Of a stretch of DNA of 64,000 nt, positions 24,915 through 36,760 are shown one piece after another. Numbering within the stretch: position 1 is the first letter of the stretch; the number at the start of each line of letters is the position of its first letter. Source of the stretch: Jacaranda mimosifolia (Eukaryota > Streptophyta > Magnoliopsida > Lamiales > Bignoniaceae); the NCBI GenBank assembly GCA_018894105.1, contig CM032121.1, forward strand, positions 19,998,730 to 20,062,729, given 5' to 3'. The notes under the pieces are model-generated. The model did not search any database. It worked only from the letters and a program-made list of their open reading frames with translations, and had not been told where the DNA came from. Both the position numbers and the translations under genes were made by a program.

Positions 24915-25130
24915 CTCCAAAAGAGCTTTCTATGCCTCCAGTATGATAGGTAAGACGGGTTCTCTAGAGGAGGAGCCTGCTGAGCAAGTGCCTCATTAGG
25001 TATTGGTCGTGTGCTAAAGGTAAGGCCCAGCATTGGACCAGGTGATACTTCCTGCTGATGACTCTCCACATTTTTCGATGTTGGGGTCTTGTGATTAATG
25101 GGTTTGCGAGTCCTCGATCTCATATGCATC
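24915..25130 (-). pseudogene. Gypsy-A gag, N-terminal part
   Basis: The 5' part of the gag reading lies between the primer-site region and the hAT insertion. The minus strand from 25129 starts 'MHMRSRTRKPINHKT' and ends 'SYLSYWRHRKLFW' at the hAT junction. Its position directly after the LTR and its continuation at 16281 support the assignment; no conserved domain falls in this part. Confidence 0.55.
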
Positions 25131-25181
25131 CTCAGTGTTCCATCATTTTTCTTGAGTTTCCTATAAATGATGCCAAAATAA

Positions 25182-25508
25182 TGCTGCTCGAGAATGGAGC
25201 GGGTCCTTTCAAGAAAATACTAGAGTCGATTCGTCTTCTCAAGAATGTGCATAGTGATACATGCTCTTCTTGAGAGTTCTTCAACTCCAAGGATTTTCGT
25301 AAATGATTTGTTATGTCCTATTTCTCTTTAAGATTTGATATCTATTTCAATCTTGATGGGCTTGGGCCCATTAGGGTTTTCCTGCCCTTCTTTATGGTCT
25401 TAACTTGTTCTTTAGGCTCTTTTTCCCATTCACTTAATTAATTAATTTTAAGGTCCATTTGTTATTTCTAGTCAATTTACTAAATTACCCTTATGTTCAA
25501 TTTTGGCA
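25182..25508 (-). repeat. Gypsy-A 5' LTR (minus orientation)
   Basis: A 327-bp block, tgctgctcgagaatggagcg to attttggca, matches 11391-11729 and 11049-11381. On the minus strand it is followed by ttattttggcatcatttat (25181-25163), a primer-binding-like sequence, so it is the 5' LTR. Confidence 0.78.
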
Positions 25509-27060
25509 GTAAAAAAACTAATATTCTTATATCTATAAAACATGTATTCAGGGGAAAAATCTCTACAAATCTTTGGTTGTTTCCCGATGAAAATTCTCGA
25601 ATGTCTTTTTTTTTATGTGAGAAATTTGTCTATGGATCTACATCTCCCGCTACTCAATGTTGTATGTGTTATACCCATAACTTGTAGTTCCTTGAGTGAT
25701 AATTGATTTATTTGTTTCAGATTTGTTTCATTTTTTCATTTTTTTCTGTAAAAGTTTTAGAAACTATCTGGTAATTTGACTTGACCAACAACATAACAAA
25801 ATATATCATTTTTAAGCATGTTCCTTTACTTCTCATAGCATCTTTTCTTTGCTTATTCAACTACGACAGATAAACATATTTTCATTGAAACAGATATCTC
25901 TAATTGTGTAAATTTTCTCAAGTTGCTTAATAATGTTTAACGATTGATTGTATTCCTTCTATTTAATTACTGAAACCTCATTGCACACACGCACATATGC
26001 AACTTACTACATATTTGGGCTTATCATGATGGTTTTAATTATGGTTTTCTTCTTAATGCTTAACTATCATAGCATGTCCATTTCTTTCACAACTAGCCAT
26101 TTTTGATAACATTTGTTTACAAGCAATCTGATAATCACTCGGTAATAAAAGTAATAACTCAAATTGACATTGAAGTGATAGATTTCTCCTTCTGTTCTTT
26201 TGGTTTTGACTATCAGATCTGTCCCATCGAGATGATTTGGGCATTTTTTCATAGCTATATTTTATTTGGTTATTTTATTATTTGATGCACATAAGCTAGT
26301 AGGGTTGAGTTTTGGTTTTCTTCCTTCCTTAGCGATAATGCTATTTTCCTCAAAATAATTGACATATTACTTTATTTATTACGTTGTACACAATTTCAAA
26401 TAGCTCGTGCAAGCTTCCTTGATGAGGATACATGAATTTGTGACAAAGATGCTCTAGTAACTTTTAGAAAGACTTATGAAGTAGAATAAAATTTTACAAA
26501 TATCTTTATTATCTTATTCTAAAGTCTAAAAAGAAATAAGAAATTGACATGATGGGATGGTTGCCACATGACTTTGATTAATAATATCTTTTTGTTTTTA
26601 CTATTATTGTTGCGGATCTATTAGTTTACTATTGGAAATATTATTGAATTTTGAGTTGATTTTATGATGACGAACTACTTTAGTTATAAATTTATGCATT
26701 AATAGATTTTCTAATGGATGGTAATATTGAATATTTTCTTGAGTTAGTTGGTATTGAATGTTAAATGTTAATATGTTTGAAATTTATTATTTGAATATAT
26801 ATACACTCACGATGATATAAATAATATTTTTATAATGTCAAAATAAGAAAAATTTATTTAAAATGTTAATTAGAGTAGTAGCTATAGTTGCCAAACTATA
26901 GTAAAAATGCTATCAAATTTTTTCCACTACATGCTTAGACCGTAAGGAATAGTTATAATATTACCTACACATTTCTAGAATATAGACAATAGGGGTGGCT
27001 AATAATTTAAGGTATTGCCTATGGTTATAAAGGTAATGTAGATTAATGAAAAAATAGGCT
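25509..27060. other. AT-rich intergenic stretch, nothing recognised
   Basis: Small frames at 26053-26285 on both strands have no recognisable similarity. Near 27020 the word attgcctatgg recurs, also seen at 165-250. It may be eroded transposon DNA between the two gypsy elements. Confidence 0.4.
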
Positions 27061-27070
27061 AGAAGTAATC

Positions 27071-27330
27071 CTACCTGAGGATCTTGTCTGCTAGGGCTTT
27101 GTATCCTAAACAATTCTCGCAAATACTATCTTTCTTAGCACATAGCTTGCCCTGCTCTTTTGAGATCCAAGTACTAGGGCATAGGAGAAAACATCCTCTC
27201 TTGTATAGATCTCTATCTAGCAGTAGAAAGGGTGTGGGTCTCATCCTTATCAATCTTGCTTCCTTTAAGTCCTCTAAGTCGGTACCTTCAGTGAAGTAAG
27301 CAATTCTGGACATCATCTAGCTCAATTGAT
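27071..27330 (-). pseudogene. Gypsy-B integrase zinc-binding region
   Basis: The minus-strand frame of 81 codons has 'PFLLLDRDLYKRGCFL' followed by 'ENCLGYKALADKILR'. This corresponds to the 'Y-L-D-LYKRG' segment and the H-x-G-x-SLA-KI-R part of the gypsy integrase HHCC domain. The key His residues are not preserved and the integrase core downstream is missing. It follows the reverse transcriptase on the same strand, as expected. Confidence 0.7.
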
Positions 27331-29200
27331 GGTACTCTCTAAATATAATCATTTCTTTAAGATTCTTACTTTGTTATTTTTCTTGAGTGAGAATGTGATT
27401 TTTTAACTTTAAACAACCACTATTTAGCTAGCCAACTTGGTTAACTTATGCGCTCCATCACACTCTTGGTAATCTAGGTTAATGTGAATATTTAAACTAT
27501 GTTTGGAGTCCTACATGGGTAAAGTACCAGATAATGGCCTCCTTCATCATTGTTGATAGCTTAGCTCACCACTAGTTGAGAGTTATTGAAGGCATGTAGT
27601 TTGCTTGATCCTCTCGCAAGAGCTAGCATATTTTCCATGATCAAATTTTCACATTCACTTCTTTGTTGGAGGTAGTGAACTCAAATTTTATTACATGCTC
27701 GAGCTTGTTGCCTTGGGTACTTTCTAACACCCACAGCTTCTCGATCTTGGAATATTGATGCTCAACTCCTTGGAGGACCTACTCATCACATAGTAGATTA
27801 GGTTGGTGCTTCCAATTTTTTTTCTCTTACCAGCACAAAACTATAGTGTTCTCTCAAATGGCCTAATACGAAAAAAGGTTGTTCTCTAGTGACTATCTTG
27901 GCTAAGACTAGGAGGTAGGCTAGGTAGCATTTGAACACTTTCTACCACTTTTCTATCTACACGAAGTTATTTATCTTTCTTATGGTCTTAAAGAATGAGA
28001 GTTCTTAGGTTATTAGCCAACCTAAAGATAAAATCATTGAGGGCCACTAGTTAACCCATGAGTTGTTTCTCCTTCAAAGATTAAGGGGTTTACATCTCCA
28101 TCAATACCTGGATCTTTTCTTGGTTAGTTTCAATTTCATTCACGAGATCATATGTTCGAGGAAGTTTACACCCCTTATCATAAAATGCTTTTAATAGGGT
28201 TGATTTTCATCCCAAAAGTTTTGAAGTAATCAAAGTACTCTTGTAAATCCCAAACGTAGTCCTCCACTTTCCTGCTCTTCACCAATATGTTGTAGATGTA
28301 CAACTCTATATTTTTTCCTATTTGTTCCTTGAACATACTCTTATTTGTAGATCTAGTGTCATTAAGCTCAAAAAGCATGACATGGTAGTAAAAGATGCCT
28401 TGGCCTGTTAGAAAATTGATTTTCTCTTAGTCTTATAGGGCTAGCCATATTTGGTCGTATTCCTATTATGTATCCAAATTGAAGCTAAGTAACTAGCAGC
28501 CTTAGGTAGAGTCTACAAATGTGTAAACTTTAGTAGAGGAAACAACTCTTCAAGTAGGCATATTCATGTTGATGAAGTTAATGCATATTCTCCATTGCCC
28601 ATTTAGCTCAGGCACCAGCACTCATTGGCCAGACACTTAGGATCAATTAAATCTATTCTATTTGCATCAACTTATCAACTTCATCTTTTATTGCTTAGTT
28701 TCTCTCAGTCCATAAGTCCTTCATCTTAAGATTATTATTGAAGTGGTAAGTAATCACTTTTGAGGATCCTCTGGAAGTTCGCTATTATCTAGATGAAGAT
28801 GTCCCTATTTTCTCTTGAGAAATAGATGATCTCTATTTTGAAATTTGAATTGAGAATAGCTCCTATCTTCATAGCCTTTTTACTGCATTAGAAAATAATC
28901 TTCGCCTCTTTCAGTTCTTCAATGTATTTTGGCCTCACCTCTTCAATCATCTACCTATTGTATAGACCAAAGATTGTGTGGGAGAGTTCCTCTGATGAGT
29001 GGTCGAGTACCTACTTTCCTATCTCAAGTGCTTTCACTGGTGCGAAGTTCATGTCCCCTTAGTTGAACCACCTCAATGTGATAATACAACATTCTCAGGC
29101 CATCATGTGGTCTTATAACACTTCTCCTAGCCTATAAAGAGTGGGAAATTTGATCTCCATGTAGTATGTGGATATGATAAGCTTTACAAAGTTCAAGTTG
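27331..29200 (-). pseudogene. Gypsy-B reverse transcriptase / RNase H, degenerate
   Basis: The clearest part is 28560-28178 on the minus strand: 'EKINFLTGQGIFYYHVMLFELND', then 'MFKEQIGKNIELYIYNILVKS' and 'EDYVWDLQEYFDYFKTFGMKINPIKS' (given by position: 28440-28180). This is the palm region of a Tat-type gypsy reverse transcriptase. The catalytic YIDD is changed to YIYN. RNase H should lie at 27331-28150 but is too decayed to delimit. Many stops are present. Confidence 0.72.
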
Positions 29201-29279
29201 GCTTTCCCTAAGATGACATTGTAAGTAGAGGGCATCTTCACCACTAGAACTTAATCATCTTGATTGCTCACTTTGGGTA

Positions 29280-29490
29280 GTAATGGAGTGATAAGTGTAA
29301 GGTGATCTCCCTAAGAGCATGTATAATCTCTCCACCGAACCCTATGAGAATGTGTTAACCTTTTGTAACTATGAGTTGTCGACCCTTAGCTAGATGAAGA
29401 CGTCATAGAAGATAATATCTATTGAGCTCTCACTATCTCTCAGCATCTTTCTTACCTAAACGTTGGAGGCTGAGACAACCAAGGCATCAT
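29280..29490 (-). pseudogene. Gypsy-B protease, degenerate
   Basis: The minus strand near 29495-29340 reads 'MSYDALVVSASNV', stop, 'VRKMLRDSESSIDIIFYDVFI', stop. This is the same segment as the gypsy-A protease; the active-site DTGSS is DSESS here. It lies between gag (higher coordinates) and reverse transcriptase. Confidence 0.7.
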
Positions 29491-29499
29491 AGGACATAT

Positions 29500-31060
29500 A
29501 CCTAGAAGTCCAGATCTAAAAGAGATCAGCTTTTAGAATTCTAGTTGACTTGTCTTAGGGTCTATAGTTACAATGAATTCCTCCACTAGATCGGATGAGT
29601 TTCTTCCTTGCATTGGTAGATTTATCGCTGGTGTGGTCTCCTGTGATCATGGCAATAATGGTAAGGGTAGGTACTATCTCGTGTTTCTTAACCTATAGCA
29701 TTTGCTCCTTCTCGACACTCGCTTTCTAGGAAAAGTAATTCTAGGCGAGGCAGCATGGATTTGTGTAGAAGCGACAACACTTGTTGGATGTTTGTTGCTT
29801 GGGGGTCCCTCTTTATCTTTTGGCACCTTTTCACTAGGCATTATCACTCTACAACGTAAAGACTTCAATCCTTGGTGCATTCGGTTGATATCGTGGATGA
29901 ACTCATTAGGCAATTGTTGTTTCTTATTTCTTATCTTCTTTCATTAGATTTTTCCTTATACATCCTTTTGTTAAGTTATTTAAGATTGTTGTCCTAGTCT
30001 CTTTTTTTCGGATGTACTTCTTTGTGTAGGTAAGTTGCTCTTTAAAGGATGTCGAAAGCTTCATTTCTATTAAATTTTGAACCTCCCATGCATTAGATTT
30101 TATTGTATAATGCTAGATAGCAACCCATAATTCACTTAGGGAACCTTTTGAATAGCCTCAAAAAATTACTTTACATAGTCCTTCAGGGACTCCTTCTCCT
30201 TCTAGATAATAGTAAATAGGAAAGATGAGTATTTGGATATTCATTATTGATCTAAAGTGGTGCAGGAAGCACTGGGTGAGCTACTTAAATCTAATAATAG
30301 TACATGCTGAGAACTAGTTGAACCATGACAATGTCCTCTTGGAAATAATGGTCTAGAAAATCTTGTAGTAGGCTATGTTGCTCAAATCATAAAAATCTGC
30401 TTTTACATAAAATTTGTTGATATGCTCCGTGGGTTCCCAGTCTTGTCATACGAGTAAGTGCAAAATCTTCATTCCTTGCAATAGAGATTTTGCCAAGATT
30501 AATAGTTAAGGGGCCCACATGTGGGTGGCACCACCATAAGCACTATGTGCTCATCATGTCTTTCGGTCTCATCTAATGTCTTGATCTATCTTTGTTGAGA
30601 GGCTTTAATTTTTCCATGCCTCTCATCTCACAGGGTCATAGGACATAGAGCTCTACTGGCCACCTCCTCATGGGAGGTTTTTTCCTTATCTTTGCATGTT
30701 ACTTCTCCTCTCAAATTAGCTCTTTTAAGGAGTAATGAACCCAAACCTCAATGAGGTCTCAAAAGAGGTTCATTTAATGAGTCGTTGGCTGCAAGCTGTG
30801 TAACCCTAATTGCAGCTTTTGCAAACACTTCTTAAATTATAATGAGCTAGATGACTGCTTTGTGTGAAGGTTGAACTGCTTTTTGCTAGGGAGAGTTCGA
30901 CATGGGGGCACCTCATATTGCAACACTGGTCTCCTGCTGACCTATTAAGCATGGAGAGGAGCTTCGTGCCGATGTTCTCTCGCAAATGATTTGGACCTAA
31001 TGTGCATTCTCAACATCAAACCTAGCAATGCTCCCACAAATGATGCAAAATGATATGGAT
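29500..31060 (-). pseudogene. Gypsy-B gag and 5' leader, degenerate
   Basis: Upstream of the protease on the minus strand. A leader tgcatcatttgtgggagc (about 31048-31030) resembles the Tat primer-site leader of gypsy-A (tggcatcatttatagg). Gag-like sequence follows with many stops; 'ISIARNEDFALTRMT' near 30480 and an 80-codon open piece at 29913-29674 are the longest readable parts. The assignment rests mainly on order and on similarity to gypsy-A. Confidence 0.55.
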
Positions 31061-31208
31061 CCTCAAGTTACATATTAAATATTTGAAACTTTGTCTTTGA
31101 AGCAACAAACCAAATAAGAATTAAAATTAAAGAAAAAACAAGAGTATTTTTATTACTTTTGATTGAATGTACAATAAGTACACTAGAGACTATTTACAAG
31201 GAGCTAAG
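31061..31208. other. Possible remnant of gypsy-B 5' LTR
   Basis: The sequence lies between the gypsy-B leader and the CACTA left end. It would be the 3' end of the LTR if the leader call is right; no second LTR copy was found in the window to confirm it. Confidence 0.3.
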
Positions 31209-31229
31209 ATACACTATAAGAAAACTGAC

Positions 31230-31600
31230 TTTCACCGACGGAAAATTACCAATGGACAAAATCTGTTGGTAATTACCGATGGATTACTAACGGATATCAA
31301 AATCAAACTTTAAAAAGTTCCACCAACGGATTATCAACGGAATCATTGACAGACAGAATATCCGTTGGTAATCCATTGGTAAATTAGCAAGAGAAATAAA
31401 ATCCGTTCGTAATGGGTCACTAACATTTTCCAACGGAAGTAAATTCCATTGGTAAAATTTCTGAGGGATATAATTCCATCGGCAATCCGTTGGTAAAATT
31501 TCTAAGAGATATAATTCCGTCGGCAATCAGTTGGTAAATTTCTGAGAGATATAACTCTGTTGGTAATCCGTTAGTAAAATTACTAAAAAAAAGTAATTTG
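31230..31600. repeat. CACTA left subterminal repeat array
   Basis: About a dozen copies of (a)ccaacggat / atccgttggta with one or two mismatches occur between 31235 and 31580, including longer repeated blocks of the form gagatataattccgtcggcaatc. The mirrored array is at the right end. Such arrays are the binding sites of CACTA regulatory proteins in known elements. Confidence 0.75.
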
Positions 31601-32019
31601 TTAATAATTCATTAATATGTTCCTCAACACATTTTTGTTAATAATTAATTTATTAAGTAAAAAAATTAAAATTTATATATGTTAAGTATAATTAAATAAT
31701 AATTACATTTTTTATAGTTATATATAAATAAATAATAATTATTTAAAATTAAATTTTTTAACAAAAATTAACTACTAAATAAAAAAACTAATGAATAATC
31801 AAATTTTGAATTTAAAAGTTTTAAATTTAAAAAATTAATTACTATAATTCAATAAAAATTATCAAAATAAAATGTAAAAAATAAAAAAATGAAAAAGACA
31901 AAAATACCAAATAACTAAACACTACTTCCTATATACATTTCAATTTCAACTCTTTGGTCACTATTCCCACACCAACTCTTACCAGTTACTCTTTTTCTTC
32001 CTTTCTTCTTCTTCCATTA

Positions 32020-32360
32020 TTTTTTTTTTAATTTAAAATGGGGAGCCAGCGGCAGCTAGCCCCATGAGTGGCTGGGCCAGTAGATCTATTGGCTAGACGG
32101 AGAGGGACAGAGAGGCTAGCAGCTGGCCTCCCATGGCTAGATTTGCTCTTCTTCTTTCATTCTTTTTTTTTTTAATTAAAAATGGGGAGCCAGGAGCAGC
32201 TATCCCCACGAGTGGCAGGGCTAGCAGACTTGCTAGCTTGTCAAGGATACAAAGGCCAGCAACAGCTGGCCTCACGTGACCCAGACCCAGCTGCTGCTGG
32301 ATCTAGCAGCTGGCCTCTCTGTTGCAACTGCGGCTGCTGTTGCTGGTAATGGGAAGGCCA
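32020..32360. repeat. GC-rich pocket with a ~140-bp direct duplication
   Basis: The block tttaatttaaaatggggagc...ggctagatttgctcttcttc (32025-32160) recurs imperfectly at 32165-32290, rich in cagctggcc and ctagcag words. Its GC content is far above that of the surrounding CACTA interior. A 60-codon open frame on the minus strand (32093-32275) has no similarity. Confidence 0.6.
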
Positions 32361-32493
32361 ACAGCCCACAACTTTTCCATTTATTTATTTTTTTTTGAAA
32401 TTTTCATAATTATAATGATGTTTTATTTAATTCTGTAGGTTTGAAATTTTGCATCCTTTGGGCATTGTAAAAGGTAAATTATTTTTGTATTAA

Positions 32494-34982
32494 ATTATAA
32501 TTATATGAATTATATTTATGAATTATTTAGTCAATATTTTGAGTTATAATTATATGGATTATGCTTTGTGATGCTTCAATGGAGTTATAATTATATTAAT
32601 TGTGTTTATGAGTTATGTAGTCAATATTTTGACTTGTAATTATATGGATTATACTTTGTGATTCTTCAATAGAGTTATAATTATATCAATTGTGTTTATG
32701 AGTTATGTTGTCAATATTTTGAGTTGTAGTTATATGGATTATGCTTTGTGATGCTTCAATGGGGTTATAATTATATCAATTGTGTAGCCATTAAAAATTG
32801 TAGTTATATGGATTATGCTTTGTGATGCTTCAATGGAGTTATAATTATATGAATTGTGTTTATGAGTTATGTTGTTAATATTTTGAGTTGTAATTATATG
32901 GATTATGCTTTGTGATACTTCAATAGAGTTATAATTATATCAATTGTGTTTATGAGTTATGTTGTCAATATTTTGAGTTGTAGTTTTGTGGATTATGCTT
33001 TGTGATGCTTCAATGGAGTTATAATTATATCAATTGTGTTTATGAGTTATGTAGTCAATATTGAGTTATAACTATATGAATTATGCCTTGTGATGCTTCA
33101 ATGGAGTTATAATTATATGAATTGTGTTTATGAGTTATGTTGTCAATATTTTGAGTTGTAATTATATGGATTATGCCTTGTGATACTTCAATGGAGTTAT
33201 AATTATATCAATTGTGTTTATGAGTTTTGTTGTCAATATTTTGAGTTGTAGTTATATGGATTATACTTTTTGATGCTTCAATGGAGTTATAATTGTATGA
33301 ATTGTGTTTATGAGTTATGTTGTCAATTTTGAGTTGTAATTATATGGATTATGCTTTGTGATGCTTCATTGGAGTTATAATTATATCAATTGTGTTTATG
33401 ACTTATGTTGTCAATATTTTGAGTTGTAGTTATATGGATTATGCTTTGTGATGCTCAAATGGAGTTATAATTATATCAATTGTGTTTATGAGTTATGTAG
33501 TCAATATTGAGTTATGACTATATGGATTATGCCTTGTGATGCTTCATTGGAGTTATAATTATATGAATTGTGTTTATGAGTTATGTTGTCAATATTTTGA
33601 GTTATAATTCTATGGATTATGCCTTGTGATGCTTCAATAGAGTTATAATTATATCAATTGTGTTTATGAGTTATGTTGTCAATATTTTGAGTTGTAATTA
33701 TATGGATTATGCTTTGTGATGCTTCAATGGGGTTATAATTATATCAATTGTGTTTATAAGTTATGTAGTCAATATTGAGTTTTAACTATATGGATTATGC
33801 CTTGTGATGCTTCATTGGAGTTATAATTATATGAATTGTGTTTATGAGTTATGTTGTCAATATTTTGAGTTGTAATTCTATGGATTATGCCTTGTGATAC
33901 TTCAATGGAGTTATAATTATATCAATTGTGTTTAAGAGTTATGTTGTCAATATTTTGAGTTGTAGTTATATGCATTATGCTTTTTGATGCTTCAATGGAG
34001 TTATAATTATATGAATTGTGTTTATGAGTTATGTTGTCAATTTTGGGTTGTAATTATATGGATTATGCTTTGTGATGCTTCAATAGAGTTATAATTATAT
34101 CAATTGTGTTTATGAGTTATGTTGTCAATATTTTGAGTTGTAGTTATACGGATTATGTTTTGTGATGCTTCAATGGAGTTATAATTATATCAATTGTGTT
34201 TATGAGTTATGTAGTCAATATTGAGTTATAACTATATGGATTATGCCTTGTGATGCTTCATTGGAGTTATAATTATATGAATTGTGTTTATGAGTTATGT
34301 TGTCAATATTTTGAGTTGTAATTCTATGGATTATGCCTTGTGATACTTCAATGGAGTTATAATTATATGAATTGTGTTTATGAGTTATGTTTTCAATATT
34401 TTGAGTTGTAGTTGTATGGATTATGCTTTTTGATGCCCCAATGGAGTTATAATTATATCAATTGTGTTTATGAGTTATGTTGTCAATGTTTTGAGTTGTA
34501 ATTATATGGATTATGCTTTGTGATGCTTCAATAGAGTTATAATTATATCTATTGTGTTTATGAGTTATGTTGTCAATATTTTGAGTTGTAGTTATATGGA
34601 TTATGCTTTGTGATGCTCCAATGGAGTTATAATTATATCAATTGTTTTTATGAGTTATGTAGTCAATATTGAGTTATAACTATATGGATTATGCCTTGTG
34701 ATGCGTCGATGGAGTTATAATTATATGAATTGTGTTTATGAGTTATGTTGTCAATGTTTTGAGTTGTAATTATATGGATTATGCTTTGTGATGCTTCAAT
34801 AGAGTTATAATTATATCTATTGTGTTTATGAGTTATGTTGTCAATATTTTGAGTTGTAGTTATATGGATTATGCTTTTTGATGCTTCAATGGAGTTATAA
34901 CTATATCAATTGTGTTTATGAGTTATGTAGTCAATATTTTGAGTTATAGCTATGTGGATTATGCCTTGTGATGCTTCAATGG
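32494..34982 (+). repeat. Satellite array, about 90-bp unit, roughly 27 copies, with higher-order pattern
   Basis: The unit is gagttataattatatcaatt, gtgtttatgagttatgttgt, caatattttgagttgtagtt, atatggattatgctttgtga, tgcttcaatg (90 bp). Units vary at fixed positions (atatca/atatga, gttgt/gtagt, ttgtaa/ttgtag, gcttt/gcctt). A distinct short variant, gtagtcaatattgagttata (lacking tttt), appears near 33053, 33498, 33764, 34211 and 34655. It is wholly inside the CACTA element. It is not coding and has no spacer structure. Confidence 0.92.
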
Positions 34983-35199
34983 TTGTTTTTGGTGTACTTT
35001 CTCTTTTTTATTCTTTGAGATTATTTGTAAAGTATATTATTAGTTCTTGTAGAGTATTTTTTTTTTCCCTTAACAAGTTATGCCTTATATGCTACTCATA
35101 TGAAAAGTACTCAAATGGGTTGGGAATATACATATATAACAATTTCACAAAGAGACATGCTTCATTTTCATATATACATTATAATCTAATTAATGATTG

Positions 35200-36250
35200 T
35201 CACTAATTTCAATTTCTTGATAAATTCCATGAACCACATTTAACCTATCAAATAGTTTAGGTTTAGTTGGGCCTCTTTAAAATTTCTCACTGAAGTCAAC
35301 TCGCCCAAAATTGAAACCAATTGTAATACTTTAGGCCCATTTAATGTACTACCTTTTAAATTAGATTTTCTTCATGATTAAGGATGGATGGAATACTAAA
35401 ATTTTTTGTAAGATATATAGTGGACTTGCCTTGGTATTCTAATATTTAGAAATAGTTGGAATGCTCATAACATTTTTACCTTTATTTTCTTTATTAGAAT
35501 AACAATATCTCTATATAAAATGCATGAGTAAAATAAAATATATACTTATAATATTGTTAAAATTAATAGATATTGTGACAAAAATAAATAACAGGGTATT
35601 ATATATTTATATATATATATATATTTTGTAAATGTAAATTATGTATGTTGATCATAGTTCTACAGAAATACTTTCAAGTAATACCTCTGGATGTAGATTT
35701 GATATACTGAATGTATTTAATATGTATAATTATGTAATAGTTGCAAATGATGAGAGGAGCAAGTCGAAATCACCAAGCATTAAGGAAAAGAACAAACGAG
35801 GATGTATAGTGGATGCGGGAGTGATTTTATAAAACTAAAGACATTTTAAAGGTGAAGTTGTTGCTAATGTTTTTCTTATCCTCTGCTCTTGTTTTCATAT
35901 CTCAATTTTCAAAAATAAATATAGAAAGCTAATCTCATGAATTTTATTTTCAAGATTTGCATGTATTGATAATATTGGCAGGGAGGTTTAAGGGGAAGAG
36001 AGTTGGTTTCTTGAAGCAGCTTTCATCTGGATTACTTCTTGTTACTGCTGATCTTTTATTTTCTTCTTGTCCTAAGTTTGAAATAATTAAGCTTTTATCT
36101 GTTGGTTGTTGAATAAGCTGAAAGCTTGTATTTTTCTGTAACAATTTCAAGGTTTTGTAACTGTTGACTCATTTGATTTAGTAAAGTAGATAGGTCTTGT
36201 GCAGTTTAAAATTGTATATCCTTTTTCTATTTAATGCCTTTAATTATTAT
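35200..36250. other. CACTA interior, possible non-coding part of the captured gene
   Basis: No conserved protein domain is recognised. The 63-codon plus-strand frame at 35641-35832 has no similarity I can name. Because the C2 fragment starts at about 36300, some of this may be intron or upstream sequence of the captured gene. Confidence 0.35.
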
Positions 36251-36299
36251 TATTAGACAGAATTATTTGTAAAGGATGTGAATGGTCAATATGACCAAG

Positions 36300-36760
36300 T
36301 TGAGATTATTTGTAAAGGATGTGAATCCTGAATGGAACGAGGACTTGACACTTTCTGTTACAGGTCCTAATCTTCAAGTCTTTCTGGTCAGCTTACTTCA
36401 ATTACCTTGACTATATGATAAAAGCAAATAGGATTTTTGGTTCTATGTTGTCAATGTTAACCTATGGTTTTGCTTATGGCAATGGATAATAATGCCTGCC
36501 TATGGTCTCTCAGGGCTTTCTGATGATTTCTCCTAAATTCACGTAAAGAAATTTGCAGAATATTGTTTGACTTTTAGGGTGATATATGACTGGTATTTGT
36601 TTTTATGTTGCTGTGTGGCGTTCTATAAACGGAGATTAGGAAATTTAATGTGTGTAATGTGATCTTTTGCAGACTATTTATGACCACGACGCATTCAGCT
36701 TGGATGACAAAGATGGGAGACACGGAGCTTGACATTAGACTTAGTTGTTGAATGGTTTGT
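36300..36760 (+). pseudogene. Captured C2-domain gene fragment (CAR-like), inside the CACTA
   Basis: At 36300-36385 the plus strand reads 'KLRLFVKDVNPEWNEDLTLSV', then 'PNLQVFL'. After about 290 bp ending tttgcag (36671), a typical intron end, it reads 'TIYDHDAFSLDD', and after one extra base 'KMGDTELDI' (36672-36735). This is the order of the plant small C2-domain proteins (C2-domain ABA-related/AGD type): the 'NPEWNE-LTLSV' strand, then 'V-D-D-FS-DDKMGD-E-DI'. The 1-bp shift, a non-consensus donor (gtcagc) and the missing N-terminus make it a fragment. A roughly 22-bp piece (ttatttgtaaaggatgtgaa) is duplicated at 36265 and 36308. It implies capture of host exons and intron as genomic DNA. 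Confidence 0.72.

Larger units (their letters stand above)
11391..25508 (-). mobile_element. Ty3/gypsy Tat-like element with gag and protease only, carrying a nested hAT
   Basis: On the minus strand the order is 5' LTR (25508-25182), then ttattttggcatcatttat, which resembles the tggcgccgtt-type primer site of Tat-lineage elements. Gag follows (25130-24915, resuming 16281-14929), then protease (14796-14482), a 2.7-kb non-coding tail with tandem repeats (14480-11745), a polypurine tract and the 3' LTR (11729-11391). Without the 8.6-kb hAT the element is about 5.5 kb. No reverse transcriptase or integrase was found between protease and 3' LTR, so it looks non-autonomous. The gag and protease frames carry stops, so it is old. 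Confidence 0.7.

Noticed and set aside
11391..25508. 5-bp TSD for gypsy-A
   Set aside because: The flanks aatgg and gtaaa do not match; the tandem LTR may have removed the original flank.
32494..34982. CRISPR array
   Set aside because: Direct repeats without unique spacers, units of 90 bp, in a plant nuclear context inside a CACTA element: a satellite.
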